Of a stretch of DNA of 64,000 nt, positions 1 through 11,882 are shown in pieces. The first letter of the stretch is position 1. Each line of letters begins with the position of its first letter. The position numbers and the translations under genes were made by a program. The notes beneath the pieces are model-generated. The model worked only from the letters and a program-made list of their open reading frames with translations. It did not search any database and had not been told where the DNA came from. This DNA is from Poa pratensis (Eukaryota; Streptophyta; Magnoliopsida; Poales; Poaceae): the NCBI GenBank assembly GCA_947311845.1, contig CAMZMU010000089.1:22844435-22908434 (forward strand). The letters run 5' to 3'.

Positions 1-431
1 TCTCCGGATTTTTCAGTTATGAATAGAAGCGGGGATATTGCATCTCTTATTCAGAGACACGGAGCAAAAACGTAGTCTCTTGGATGATTGTCTAGTCACA
101 TACATTGAGCGGGATATTTTCTTCAACGTGGATGAAGATGATATAATCGAGATTTCATGTCCTTAAGTAAGCGTAGGCCAGACAAGTCAAACAAGTAGTG
201 TTGTAAGTTTATTTTATGCATATTTCAGACTATTAGTATGGTTTTGAACTATTTGTATGGTAATTTATTCAAATTTGTACTTAATCTTTTAGTTACATTT
301 CGTGTACTGCTTTTATATCGTATTACAATGCAAATTTACAATTATTTATTAAATTGGTACATATACTTTATTGAAATGGCCAACATTTTTGTGTGCGGCA
401 TACCAGTGATAAAATCCTAGGTCCGCCACTG
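1..431 (+). mobile_element. 3' end of a hAT-type DNA transposon (truncated by the window edge)
   Basis: The segment ends at 431 with the reverse complement of a hAT-style terminal inverted repeat, CAGTGGCGGACCTAGG. It resembles the CAGGGGCGGAGCCAGG end of the complete hAT element at 38207-39156. Upstream lies the C-terminus of a hAT transposase (2-166). Between them, 167-410 is AT-rich without coding signal. The 5' end and the target duplication are outside the window. Assignment to hAT rests on the terminus type plus the transposase tail. Confidence 0.65.
2..166 (+). pseudogene. hAT transposase, C-terminal dimerisation region (remnant)
   Basis: Frame 2 carries a stretch reading LDDCLVTYIERDIFF followed by an acidic NVDEDDII segment and a TAA stop at 164-166. 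This is the typical end of the hAT C-terminal dimerisation domain (a small hydrophobic/aromatic block after 'RLND(S/C)LVT(F/Y)IER'). An in-frame TGA at 20-22 interrupts the upstream part, so this copy is inactive or the reading frame shifts there. The catalytic region would lie to the left of the window. Family assignment is from motif memory, not from a search. Confidence 0.6.
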
Positions 432-1202
432 GTCAGGAGAGGATAAAGGAAGGACACCACAGCCGTCCACGGAGTGTCTGACTAGACGCCAATCCAACCC
501 AAATTAGACTTGACACGCGTTGCCACGTTTGGCAGTGTTCTCGTTAGAAATAGACTTAGACGGGTGAATTGGTTTGCTGCGATCGAGTTGGCCGGACTTG
601 TCTACGGCCTAGTTTGACCCTAAAGTTTTTCTAAAACTGAAGTATTTTAATGCCACAATATTTGAGTGCCTGACATAGTAATACTTCAGGTTCAGAATAG
701 CTGGTTCAAAGTTGTTTTTCCAATACTTTAAAAATAGCACGTTTTGAGCACTGAAAAAAATAGCGCGATATATCCCCGCTATAGCTACCTGAAAATGGTC
801 CCGCTAAATAGATCAGTGTACAATGTCTCGCTAATAGCACGCTATAACGCGAAATAACACACTAATAGCATATTTTAAGGCCGACGTTATTTTTCTGTAG
901 CGCACTATTTTTTTCCTTGGTTTTGAGCGATACTGAAGTATTAATACTAAAGCATTTAGTCATGGCTAAACGCATCAATTTGAAACCGTGGTATTTTGAG
1001 ATACTGTAATATTATTGAAATACTTCAAAAATAATTTGATACCAAACTAAGCCTACACCTTTTAATTTATTTTGAAGCAAACAATGACATCTTTTCATTT
1101 TCGGCCGAGGTCAGGCTGAATACTTCAGTCGACTCTGGGCATAGGAAGCAAACAATGACATCCATTTCGACCAAAATCAAACCAAACACTGGCCTTGCCA
1201 CC
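432..1202. other. Non-coding stretch between the hAT end and F-box copy 1
   Basis: No gene is supported here. The stretch 725-900 repeats AT-rich elements built on 'ctaatagcac' and 'atagcgcgata', probably an old mobile-element relic. An 18-bp direct repeat with core GAAGCAAACAATGACATC occurs at about 1074 and again at about 1146, just before the F-box start. The rest would include the F-box promoter, but I see no clear TATA box. Confidence 0.4.
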
Positions 1203-2948
1203 ATGGCCGACGGCCGCCCCCCTCTCCACCGCCGGCCGCGGGGACCGCCTCACCGCCCTCGACGACGACCTCCTCCATAAGATCATTACCCGCCTCCCCG
1301 TCACCGAAGCCGTCCGCACCGTCGCCCTCGCCAAGCGCTGGCGCCACCTCTGGAGCTCCACCCCGCTCGTCCTCTACGATGGCGACCTCATCGGGCCCGG
1401 GCGCGATGCCCTAGTCTGTCGAGTCCTCCGGGAGCACCCGGTCCACTTCCGCTCCGTCCGCCTCACCGACTGCAGGCTCGAGCTCGACATCATGGACCGT
1501 GAGCTCCCCGGGTGGCCGCTCCGCCTCGCCGACAAGAACACCCAGAGACTCGATCTCGTAACGGCTTCATCCCGAACCAGGCCAACACCTTGTCGCGCGT
1601 CCCCGCCGACGTCCTCCGCTGCGAATCGCTCGAAGAGCTCTTACTAGGCTACTGGGCGTACCCCCGCGGCGCCAACGTCTTTCTTCCCCACCTCCGGTGG
1701 CTCTCCTTGCTAATGGTTGTCATAAGCGACGAAGATCTCGAGCACTTGATTACTGCCTGACCCGTTCTGGAGACCCTTAAGCTCAACAGCGGAAAACCCA
1801 AGAACGTACGTCTCCGCAGCCGAAGCCTCCGGTGCGCGCTCGTTGGGCTGTCCAGGGTGGAGAATTTCACGGTGGTGGACGCGCCACTCCTGGAGCGCCT
1901 CGTCTTATTTTCACCGGGTAATGGTGTGAGGGTCAAGATTGGTTATGCAGCCAACCTGCGCGTGCTCGGCCACCTGGATATAAGAGTTCACAGGCTGCAG
2001 ATCGGGGACATCGTGATCGAGGTACGGCCACCAGCTCTCTGAACTTGAAATTGTTCCCATCCACATTGATCCATTCATCATGTTCTCCTCTGTGATTGTT
2101 AAGTAGTCAACGAGTTACTGTGATACTATTGCTTTTGGTGCGCCGTGCGCCTTATTGCAGTCTCCCAATATTATTCCACCCACATACATTGATCTATCCA
2201 TCAACATATTTTCTATGATTATTGAACACTTGATGAGTAATGATGTCCATCTGTCTTGGTGGATCAAATTTGCAGCCTAATACAATGGCAAGCGCAAGCA
2301 CTGTGATTCCAAGAGTCAAGATATTGGCGGTGACGGTGAATTTTGGTGTCCTCTGGGAGGTCAAGATGCTGGCCAGCTTCCTCAGATGCTTTCCCAACAT
2401 TGACACACTGCACATCGAGGTAGCTGCCAGTTCCTTTAATCAGTCGATCATTTTGCAAGGGTATCTAGCAGCATGATCCATATATGAAACTGATCTTTTC
2501 ACGCTTTGATTCGCATGTGCAGTCTACCCTGCATGATCCATCAACTGCCGATGAACCCAACGGGGAGCATCATCCATCTGTAACTGCCAATGAACTCAGT
2601 GGGGAGCATGATGCCATTGCCAGGTTCTGGCAGGAGGTCAGTCCGATTGAATGCTTGAGATCACACGTCAAGAAGATGGTTATCCACAAATTCCGTGGGT
2701 ATCAAAACGAATTCGAATTCCTCAAGTTCATCGCCATGAATGCCCAGGAGCTGCAGTCTTTGCATGTTGTGTTGCAACGAGAAACTATTCCTTCGCTTGA
2801 CAAGGTGAATGAGACAAAAGATGAATTGCAGTGTCTACAGTTTCGGACAGGGATCTCTGGAGTGCTGCTGGTGTTGCCTACGGTGGGCATTCATTCGAGC
2901 GTGCAGAAAGCAACTGATCTTACTTCCGATGACCCTTTTCACTTCTGA
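1203..2948 (+). pseudogene. F-box/LRR/FBD protein gene, tandem copy 1 (broken)
   Basis: Members of this family are SCF ubiquitin-ligase substrate adaptors: an N-terminal F-box binds SKP1, LRRs and a C-terminal FBD domain follow. Here a Kozak-like CCACCATGG gives ATG 1203. The F-box (LDDDLLHKIITRLPV, then KRWRHLW) lies in another frame, so there is an indel just after the start. A second shift falls near 1555, and TGA at 1758-1760 replaces a TGC present in copy 2. Exons inferred from GT/AG sites and from the sister copies are 1203-2021, 2276-2419 and 2523-2948. Exon 3 holds the FBD signature NEFEFLKFIAMNAQEL. With at least two frameshifts and one stop, no full-length product is expected. Confidence 0.85.
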
Positions 2949-3720
2949 ATGTTTGGTTAATTCACCGGATGTTTACATGGTTGATCCACTCCGTTTTGTA
3001 AATTGCTGACTGTTCTCTGCAAGATCATGGTGTTTAGTTTGTAGACATGCATTCTACTGAGATATGGCTGATTTCAACTACCAGCAATATGTAAGGGTTG
3101 AAGCAAGCAGAAGTACCAAAAATACAAGTGTTATGTTTCATGTGTAATCCAATATCTGCATATTGGCATTATAACAGCCTTGTGCTTCTGAATATAGTGC
3201 TCCTGTTTTTCAGCATGATTCTGAGGTGTCATTTTCTTTGCTTCTGTCAATTTTGTTCGTTATAATCAGATGGTCAAGGGCATACCGAGCTTGTGTGATG
3301 ATGTTACCTGCCCCTTCTCTGCATTATAGTGACGAGGATCAGGTTTTGTTCCTTTCTGAATGTAACAACTTTCGCGGGCAGGATCAGGACAGCAAGTGAT
3401 CCTGGACGGATGCTACCTCGTCTAGTTAACTTCTGATTGCACATCAGTAGTTTATCTTCTGTAAGTTTAACACTCGAAGCTGAAGCACTTCTTGAACAGC
3501 CGGCTGGGTTCTGTAAGCTAATGAACTGTCGTAAGTTCAGTAATTTATGCAAGGAATTCTTTCTGAACGAAGGGCACCCGATGCTGCTAAGTGAAGCTGC
3601 TGTAATACTGGGAAATTGGAACGAAGCAAATATAGTTCCAGGCTTTGGTAAGCCCTTTTATGCGTGCGTGCACACTGTTATGTGTGATATGGGTTCTGCT
3701 AGCTAACAGCTGCTATAAAT
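2949..3720 (+). repeat. 3' flank module of the F-box family, copy 1
   Basis: This non-coding block follows F-box copy 1 and is recognisably repeated at 6812-7520 (orphan), 9406-9900 and 11883-12330. Shared landmarks are a 'gtttacatggttgatcc' segment, 'gagatatggctgatttcaac', and later 'taagctaatgaactg' followed by 'gcaaggaattc'. It was therefore duplicated together with the coding unit. Confidence 0.7.
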
Positions 3721-5597
3721 TTGTGTAAAGCTCAGTCCCGTAGAGTTGTTGAGTACTAAAGCATAAACTCATAGGTTGAAAAAAATGTCTAGTTATAGCG
3801 TTGTATTACTTCCATTTTTAGTTTACATGAGTTATATATAGAATGGCTTAGAAATGACAATACTCAGATGTGATTCAACGGCTTATACAGATGAACGGTG
3901 TAGTCACTATAACATGTGAAATCAGCCATGTGCTTCCGTATGTAGTGATCCTGTTTTGTACCATGTCTAGGGTGCCATTCTTTGCTTTGCTTTTGTAGAA
4001 TGTACTGTGCCTCTCTTAGTTTGTTCATTATCATCAGATCGTGCAGCTTGGTGATCAGATCAGGGTTCTTCTCTTTCTGGAATGTAGGACAGTAGGAGCT
4101 TTCACGGCCAGGATCAGCATGGTAAAGGCTATGCCTAGCTCTCCTTGTGATACCGTGCCGGATGGTATCCCGACCAGCAGGACAGTAGGAGCTTTTAAAC
4201 TCCTGCATTTTAACAACACCAGGGATACACATTACAAGCACTGTATTAGAGCAGATATGACTCGCTCTTCTGTTGCAGCAAGCTCTTTACTGGGAGGATC
4301 CGGAAATCCTGTTCTCTCTTATTACGGGAATTCAAGACATGGCGCATACCCTTGATGTTTTGAGCCCGGCAGATTATAGCTAAGGTAGTTTCTATTGCGC
4401 TTTTGTTTTCCTTTTTTTCTTGTTACTTTTCCATTTAACAGAGGCAGTTCTTTAGGAAAAGTGGGCATGGGTACATAATTTGTCACTTTGTAAGTTTATT
4501 TCTTAATTTTCCATAGTTTCCTTACCCTTTTTGTTTCTTTTCCAGTAACACGAATGATCACCATCGAGAAAGAAGCGGGGTGAGCAGGACTTCAATTATC
4601 CGAAATACCACGGCATTGTAAATGAAATAGCTTTCTAGATACATTTATTTCATTTTTCTTGCAGTTTTGGTTAACTATTTGTATTTGTTTTTATTTCATG
4701 TTGTTACTTTCTTTTATATTTAGGGTTCTGTTTTAATTTTTGGATAAGATTTTTAAATTATTTTCCACTTAACAAAAAAGCTTTTTATTTGGCTTAATAA
4801 TAACATTTTATTGACGTGATGAAAATTTCCATTCACCGGGAGTAGATATCTTTTCATATGGATTTTATCCATCATTTTTAGAAGCAGAGTGACTAATTAC
4901 ATGACATATATGAATATTTTTCATGGATCATCAAGTATATCTCATGAACATGACTTTACTTTGTCAAATTTCTTGTTGAAGCAGATTGAATATTTATTGG
5001 ACATACATGGATATTCATTTGACAATATGATTATCTTTTATAGACTTCAAACATTAAAATGATTATTTATTAATGCAGAGAATTATTTTTTGAGGGAAGA
5101 AAATATCTTATTTGGCAACCAAGAACTTAACGTGGGGCATATCTCAAGATAAAGGTTTTAACATGTGGGGCATTATCAAAACAATTTTTAAAAGCAGGGT
5201 AAACAATTTCTGTGGTATATGTCAATATTTTCTTTAACATAAGAAAATTACTCAATTGTTTTGCAAATCATACTAGAAAAAACCGTAAGAAACATTGTTT
5301 CAATAATTTCTTATAAATTTATTGAGCACAATTACAAATCGTGTTTCAATATTTATAAAATAAAATATTAAAAAATGGAAAAAATAGACCCGCAATTGTA
5401 CTTTTGCTGTACTAAACTTAAAGTATATTCTACTCCAGAATAAACAGAAATCAGTTTAAGAATCTGTGGATGCTTTTTTCAAGGGTAAAATTACATGTGG
5501 TGGTATAGTGACCCCATCCATTCCATCCCCACTTCAGTGTCAGGGCGGCGCAGAGAAACCCCGATCTGATCCGTAATCTGCGAGGACGGTGGCGGCG
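3721..5597. other. AT-rich intergenic stretch, no gene seen
   Basis: Short open frames exist on both strands, but none has a domain signature or exon-like composition. A short segment, 'aggacagtaggagctttcac', recurs within 4085-4195, indicating a small local duplication. From about 4380 to 5440 the DNA is strongly AT-rich, with no recognisable mobile-element termini. The last 100 bases should include the DUF6598 promoter. Confidence 0.4.
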
Positions 5598-6739
5598 ATG
5601 GAGATAGACGCGGCGAGGACGAGGCAGGGCACCAAGAGCGAGAGGCAGCAGGAGGAAAACATGACCGCGAACAACAACAACAATAGCGGCATCAGCGAGG
5701 CGAAGAAGCCCCGCAATGGGGACTACGAGGAGGTGAATCCTGAGGGCTATCGTTCCAAATTCATGTTTCACTGGAACCACATGTGCGATTTCGAGGACAT
5801 CACCACCAGGGGGCCTATGAGCCACACCGACATCGACAAACCCTACGACGCAACAACGCTGCCCTGCCTGGAGATCTACTCATGGAAGGTCACCGAGCTC
5901 AGGGGCGGATTGCAGTTGCCCCTAGACGTTTTCGGCTTCGTTGCTCTCCGTGACTCGCTGGACCACAAGCGCAACTTCATCTTCAACCGTGGCAGGGACG
6001 ATCCTCAGCGGCTCACCGCCACGGATTCCTCACTGGAGCTGACAGGCCCTGTCCGTACAGTCCAGCTGTGTATGCAAAGCCGAGTTTGAGCTCAGAGTCA
6101 GGGGCGAAACACCGCCAGAGGATAGGATTCTAAGCATTGATTTCTGGGCATATGATCCTATCCGTAGACCCACAAGAGGGGGGCTTCTAGGACATCGACC
6201 ATGGATGCCAAGTTCTCCACGATGGTGCTCACATTTTCCCATCTTGCAAAGGCTGTAGAGGCAACTATACAAGTCAAGATTGTTGAAGGCTCATGTAAAT
6301 GCAGTGGGAGGTTTGTTGCGCAGATGGGTGGTATTGATGAAGAAGTGGTGCTTATTGATACTACCATATGGACCGGCTGGTGCCTGTTAATGGTGATGGT
6401 GACATTCAGCTGTCGCGACGTGTGGTTGTGGTGGATGCGGGCGGCGTGCTGCAGCTCAGAGTGAAAGCTTCGCAGGGCCAATTCCTGTCGGAAGGTTGTG
6501 ATAATAACGGGTTTCATGTTGTTGCTGCTGAAGACAAGCTCCAGTTCACTGCAAAAGAAGCTAGAACATCAAGTGGTACGTTTGATGTTGGGTTTGCAAA
6601 GATGTCAGTTACTGTATTTTGGTCACTTATTCCAATTATTTTGTTCGAGAGTAGTAATATTCCGGTCTATGTACTACTGTATCGGTTGAATGCTTGCAGC
6701 GTGTTTAAAAATGCTTCCTCCTGCAAAAACAAGGGGTAA
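5598..6739 (+). pseudogene. DUF6598-domain protein gene (broken by frameshifts)
   Basis: ATG 5598 starts a reading frame with an N-rich, charged leader, then the hallmark LEIYSWKVTELRGGLQ-LPLDVFGFVALRDSLD of the grass-expanded DUF6598 family, followed by an LTGPVRTVQL segment. Homology continues past the first stop (6087-6089), but in other frames: AEFELRVRGETPPEDRIL near 6080-6180, MDAKFSTMVLTFSHLAKAV from 6201, and VNGDGDIQLSRRVVVVDAG from about 6385. That means at least three indels. The molecular role of DUF6598 proteins is not known to me; some related proteins carry ribosome-inactivating-like modules, but none is visible here. Downstream the sequence runs directly into an F-box-type 3' flank (6812 on), an unusual junction. 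Confidence 0.8.
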
Positions 6740-6811
6740 CTAAAGTGTGATAAACGGGTTTGCTCAAAAAAGGAAAAGAACAAGCGTGTGCTAAACGGGA
6801 CATTCCAGTCT

Positions 6812-7520
6812 GATGTGCATGGTTAGTTCACCATATGTTTACATGGTTGATCCATTCCTTTTTTGGAAATTGCTGTCTGTTCTCTGCAATATATGGCTTA
6901 TTTTGTAGGCATGCCTTCTCTTGAGATATGGCTGATTTCAACTAACATTAATATGTAAGAGTTGCAGCTAGCATAAGTGCCCGAAAGACTAGTTTCATGT
7001 GTTTCCAATATCCGTGTGTCCATGTGCTTCTGAATATAGTGTGCCTGGTGTCACATGCTTTGCTTCTGTGAATTTTGTTCATTATCATCAGATGATCATC
7101 AGGGTATATGCACTGACCTTGTTTGACAGGAAAAATGCTTGTGATCCGTGCTGCATGATACCTCGGCTAGTTAACTTCTTCTCATTGTCCATCAGAAGCT
7201 GATCTTCTGTAACTGTAAGTACAACTCTCAAAGCTGAAGCTTTGTGTTAAAATTCGACTGGATATTGCGTTTCTTTACGGTGACTGGCTATTCTGTTGCA
7301 AGTGAGTAACCTGGTGATTGTAAGTCGTAACCCTCCTTGGTTTTTTGTGCATCCTGGACACAAAGTTACATGTTATACTTTAAGCTAATGAACTGTTGTA
7401 CTCATGTTTGCAAGGAATTCCTTTCTGCACAAGTGGCACATGACGTGCTGGCAAGTGAAGCTGCAGTGATGCTGGCAAATGGGAACACAGCATATATAGT
7501 TCTCAGGCCGGTGTGCACTA
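6812..7520 (+). repeat. Orphan F-box 3' flank module (no F-box coding sequence attached)
   Basis: This block matches the sequence that follows F-box copy 1 at several points: 'ggttagttcaccatatgtttacatgg' resembles 2955 on, 'gatatggctgatttcaact' occurs near 6926, and 'taagctaatgaactgttg' plus 'gcaaggaattcctttctg' occurs near 7380-7430. It is preceded by the DUF6598 remnant, not by an FBD exon. The segment 'gggtttgctcaaaaaagg' with its AAAGAACAAG continuation occurs at about 6756 and again at about 7543, so this module is itself bracketed by a short direct repeat. Confidence 0.65.
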
Positions 7521-7726
7521 TATGGGAAATTACGTGTGATAAACGGGTTTGCTCAAAAAAGGAAAAGAACAAGGGTGCCTAAACATGACATTCCAGGCCG
7601 GTGTGCACTGGATTGCTGGTGTCAAAACAGGAAAGAAAACAGAAGGGTTGGTGGCCCAGCTTGCCTCGCTGCTTCACTTAAAACCCTGGCCTCGCTTCTC
7701 CAATTCAAAACCCTCGCCTCGCCACC

Positions 7727-9405
7727 ATGGGTGACGGCATCGCCTCCTTCACTACCGCCAGCTACGATGGCTTCGCCACCTTCTCCAACGCCGTCTACCG
7801 CGGGGAGGACCGCATTAGCACCCTCCACGATGATCTCCTCAGTGTCATCATCTCCCGCCTCCCCGTCACGGATGCCGCCCGCACCGCCGTCCTCGCCTCT
7901 CGCTGGCGCCACATCTGGCGCTCCACCCCCCTCATCCTGCGTGATGCTGACCTCCCTGAGAACTCGCGCGCCGCCGCTGTTGCCCGAATTCTCGACGACC
8001 ACCCGGGGCCCTTCCGCTCTGTCATCCTCCTCCACTGCGAGTTCGCCTACAGGGACTCTGAACTTGCCGAATGGTCGCGCCTCCTTGTTGCCAAGGGCAC
8101 CCAAAAACTCAACTTCTTCAACAAGACCACCCGGCCCAACCGTGTGCACCTTCCCGTCGACATAATTCGCTGCGCCTCGCTCCATTCTCTCTTCCTGCAC
8201 TCGTGGACGTTCCCGCTGACCTCTTATGTGGCGCCGACATCATTCTTCCCCAGCTCCGGCTTCTCAGCCTGATAAGGATGGACATAAGCAACCAGGATTT
8301 CAATTACTTCATCACTGCATGCCCCATTCTTGAGACCCTTATGATAGGCAGGAATAAACCCAAGAGTGTGCATGCCCGCAGCAAAAGCATCCTATGCGTG
8401 TTCGTTGGGATGTCTGGATTGGAGGAGTTCGCCGTGGTAGAAACACCGCTCCTGGAGCGACTCATCTTATTGGAGCCGTCTTATGGTGTGAGGATCAAGA
8501 TTGCTTGCGCACCCAACCTGCGGGTGCTCGGCTACCTGGAGCCAAAACTTCAGAAGCTGCAGATCGAGGTACAGCTACCGCTCCTTCTCTCACACAATTT
8601 GGATACTATTCCGTCCACATTGATTTATTCATCATATTCTCTTCTGTTATCATAAAGAATGCCACACATTTGATCCACCGCTTTTGATGGACGTGATAGC
8701 AGCTCTCAAAATCATTCCATCCACAGTTGATCCACCGATCATGTTTTTTGCTATGACCATAGAACGATTCATGAGTAATGATGTCGATATGTCTCGTTGC
8801 AGCCTGGCACAATGGCCGTCAAGATACTGGCCTTGAAGGTGAATTTTGGTGTCCCAGGGGAGGTCAAGACTCTGGCCAGCTTCCTCAGATGCTTTTCCAG
8901 TGTTGACACACTGCATATCGAGGTAGGTCCCAATTCCTTTCTTAAGTTGATGATTTGGCAATGGTATCATACCGGTTATAAGCAACATGCTCCATATATG
9001 AATTTGCAGTCTACCCTGCATGCTCAACCTGCAACTGCCTATGAAGCCACTGGGGAGCTCCATGCCGAGTTATGGCAGGAGGTCAGTTCGGTGAAATGCT
9101 TGAGATCACACGTCAAGAGGATGGTTATCCACGCGTTCCGAGGGGATCAAAACGAATTTGAATTTATCAAGTTCATCGCCATGAATGCCCACGAGCTGCA
9201 ATTCTTGCAGGTTGTGGGGCATGAAGAAACTTTTTTTTCATCAGACAAGGTAGATGTCATAAAAGGCAAATTGCAGTGTCTAGAATTTCGAACAGGGATA
9301 TCTGTAGTGATGCTGGTGTCGCCCAAAGAGGACATTACTACAAACCTTAAGAGAATACCTGATCTTTATAGGGATGATCCCTTTCGCTGCAGAGTGCATG
9401 GTTAA
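7727..9405 (+). pseudogene. F-box/LRR/FBD protein gene, tandem copy 2 (one frameshift)
   Basis: This is the best preserved copy. ATG 7727 sits in GCCACCATGG. The F-box reads LHDDLLSVIISRLPVTDAAR then SRWRHIWRSTPL. LRR-like segments include DFNYFITACPILETL and LEEFAVVETPLLERLILL. Exons are 7727-8568, 8803-8922 and 9010-9405, all ending on codon boundaries once one missing base is allowed near 8217 (copy 3 reads one base longer there). Exon 3 carries the FBD region (NEFEFIKFIAMNAHEL). The expected product would be about 452 residues, normal for the family. Without that base the frame stops at 8272. A real single-base deletion and a sequence error are both possible. Confidence 0.85.
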
Positions 9406-10301
9406 TTCGCCGTATGTTCACATAATTGATCTGCGCCTTTTGTGGAATCACCGATTGTTCTGTGCGAGATTATGTTGAAAAAATTCTTAGGTATATGCCT
9501 TTTCTTGGGACATGTCTGATTTCAGTTACCGTGAGTATATGTAAGATTTTTATTTTGAAATGATGAGTATATGTTAGAGTTTAAACTGGCGAAAGTACCC
9601 GAAAGACTGGTGCAACTTTTTTGTAGCATGTCTAAGTTGTCATCTTTTTTGGCTTTGCATACCCGGAATTTCAGTCGTCTTAGTTTTTGTCATTATCACG
9701 AGACGATCTGAGTATACAGTGGTTGGCTTACAAGTTTCGCGTGTCGTGCATCATATTGACATGATCAAGATTTATTTCTTGAACGTAAGAGCTTACAAGG
9801 CTAGAATCATGGTGGCTAAGCCGTATGGTTATAGGTCGCTCTGCTTGCAATCCATGTCAGATCGTCCTTTGTCTGTTAGATGGCTAGGTGTGATATGATG
9901 ATGAACTATTTGGCGTGATATGAGGAGTATTTTGGTTCAGTTGTGTTTTAATTTGGATTCCCATTTTTCAAAAAAAGTATGAATTAAATTGTTACTGAAG
10001 TGATACAAATATTAAAGTATGATATAAAATATACTTGAAATAGTGTTTGTAAATTGTAAAATAACATTTTTTGTGAGTGGAATGTAGGGGATCAACTAGG
10101 TAACCCAGATTTTTTAAGGATTTGGGAGCTAAGTTTTGGGGATTTCCAATTTTTTTGAGGGAAAGTTTTGGGGATTTGTTAGAAATGCTCTATGGAGATA
10201 GAAAAGAAACTCCAGATCAGTGACCGCTTGGTGGGCCGCAAGGAACCCGACTCGTGTCGCCGGCCGAAATCAAACCAGAACCCTCGCCTCGCTACCATAC
10301 C
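9406..10301 (+). repeat. F-box 3' flank module (copy 2) and spacer to copy 3
   Basis: 9406-9900 matches the 3' flank of copy 1 ('ggttaattcgccgtatgttcac', then 'gacatgtctgatttcagtt'). 9900-10180 is AT-rich spacer with no feature I recognise. The 40 bases before ATG 10302, including 'aaccctcgcctcgctacca', resemble the leader of copy 2 ('aaccctcgcctcgccacca'), so the promoter-proximal region was also part of the duplicated unit. Confidence 0.55.
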
Positions 10302-11882
10302 ATGGCCGACGGCGCCGCCTCCCTCCCCTCCACCGCCGGCTACGACGGCGAGGAAGGAATCGACGCCCTCCACGACGACATCCTCCTTCACATCATCGCC
10401 CGCCTCCCCTTCACGGCTTCACGGACGCCGCCCGAACCGCCGTCCTCGCCTCCCGCTGGCGCCACCTCTGGCGCTCCACCCCTCTCGTCCTCGACGATGC
10501 CCACCTCCCCGAGCCCGCGCGTGCCGCCGCCGCCGTCCGCCGAGTCCTCTCCGACCACCCGGGACCCTTACGCACAGTCCACCTCCGCCACTGCAGGTTC
10601 GCCTCCCTGGACCATGAGCTCCCCGAGTGGCCGCGCCTCCTCGCCGCCAAGGGCACCCAGGAACTCTCCCTTTTCCACAAGCCCACCCTGCCCCAGCCCA
10701 ACCTTCCGGCCGAGATCCTCCGCTGCGCCACGCTTCAGTGCCTCTCCCTAGCCTTCTGGAAGTTCCCCTTCGACCTCTCCCGCGGCGCCGGCATCATTCT
10801 TCCCCACCTCCGGATGCTCCACTTGCTAACTACTGAGATTACTGAACTGGACCTGGACTACCTGCTTGCTGTCAGCCCCGTTCTGCAGACCCTTACGCTC
10901 TCCCGCGTTAAGAATAGGCGCGTCCATCTCTGCAGCCAAAGCCTCCGGTGTCTGCTTGTTGGGCTGTCCATGGTGGATGACTTCGCGGTGGTGGACGCGC
11001 CACTCTTGGAGAGCCTCATCTTGTTAGAGGCGCCTATGGCTGGAGGTGACCGTGGAGGGTCAAGATAGTCTGTGCACCCAACCTGTGGGTTCTCGGCTAC
11101 CTGGACCCAAGAGTTCACAAGCTGCAGATCGGTGGCAATGTGATCAGGGTAGGGCTACCTGTCTCAACATATGAGATCATTCCATCCATTATGAATCTTT
11201 TAGATGATTATAATGACGTCTATCTGTTTTGGTGCGTGGCATTGCAGTTCGACACAGTGGCGAGCCCAAGCGTTGTGGTTCCAGGTCTTAAGGTATTGGC
11301 CTTGAGAGTGAATTTTCGTGTCTTCTGGGAGATTAAGATGCTGGCCAGCTTCCTCAGATGCTTTCCCAACATCGACACTCTGCATATCGAGGTTTCTACC
11401 TATTCCTTCAGTCAGTCAATCATGTGGCAATGGTGTATTTCATAATCAATTGTTAGCAGCATGTCCAATATATGCAACTGAACTGTTCGTGCTCTGGTAT
11501 GAATTTGCAGTCTGCCCTGCATGATCCATCTGCAATTCGCTATGGAGCCACTAGGGAAGATCATGCTGAGTTATGGCAAGGGGTCAGTGCAGTTAAGTGC
11601 CTGAAGAGGGTGGTTTTCCACAAATTCCGACGGCATCAAAACGAATTTGAATTCCTCAAGTTTATCGCGAGGGATGCACATGAGCTGGAGGCTTTGCTGA
11701 TTGTGCCGCTCAAAGAAAGTTTTGCTTCAGCCATCGAGGTGAATGAGATGATAGACAAGTTGGGGTGTCCACAGTTTCGAGCATGGGCCTCTAAAGTGCT
11801 GCTGGTGTCGCCTAAAGTGGACATTGCTTCAAACTTGCAGAAAACATCCGACCTTACCGTCGATGACCCTTTTTGTTATTGA
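10302..11882 (+). pseudogene. F-box/LRR/FBD protein gene, tandem copy 3 (8-bp duplication frameshift)
   Basis: ATG 10302 opens MADGAASLPSTAGYDGEEG, followed by the F-box start LHDDILLHIIARLPFT. At 10410-10425 the octamer TTCACGGC is tandemly duplicated, shifting the frame in the middle of the F-box; the homology resumes in another frame as DAARTAVLASRWRHLWRST. A second, roughly 11-base insertion near 11036-11050 shifts the frame again, after LLESLILLEAP. Inferred exons are 10302-11148, 11248-11391 and 11511-11882. Exon 3 contains the FBD signature NEFEFLKFIARDAHELEAL and ends at TGA 11880-11882. The LRR part is otherwise well preserved. Confidence 0.85.

Noticed and set aside
238..420. 60-codon plus-strand frame near the hAT end
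   Set aside because: Hydrophobic translation of AT-rich DNA between the transposase stop and the terminal repeat; no homology recognised.
7622..8200. 192-codon minus-strand open frame
   Set aside because: It is antisense to F-box exon 1 of copy 2; GC-rich third positions of the true gene keep the opposite strand open. Composition is G/E-rich with no domain.
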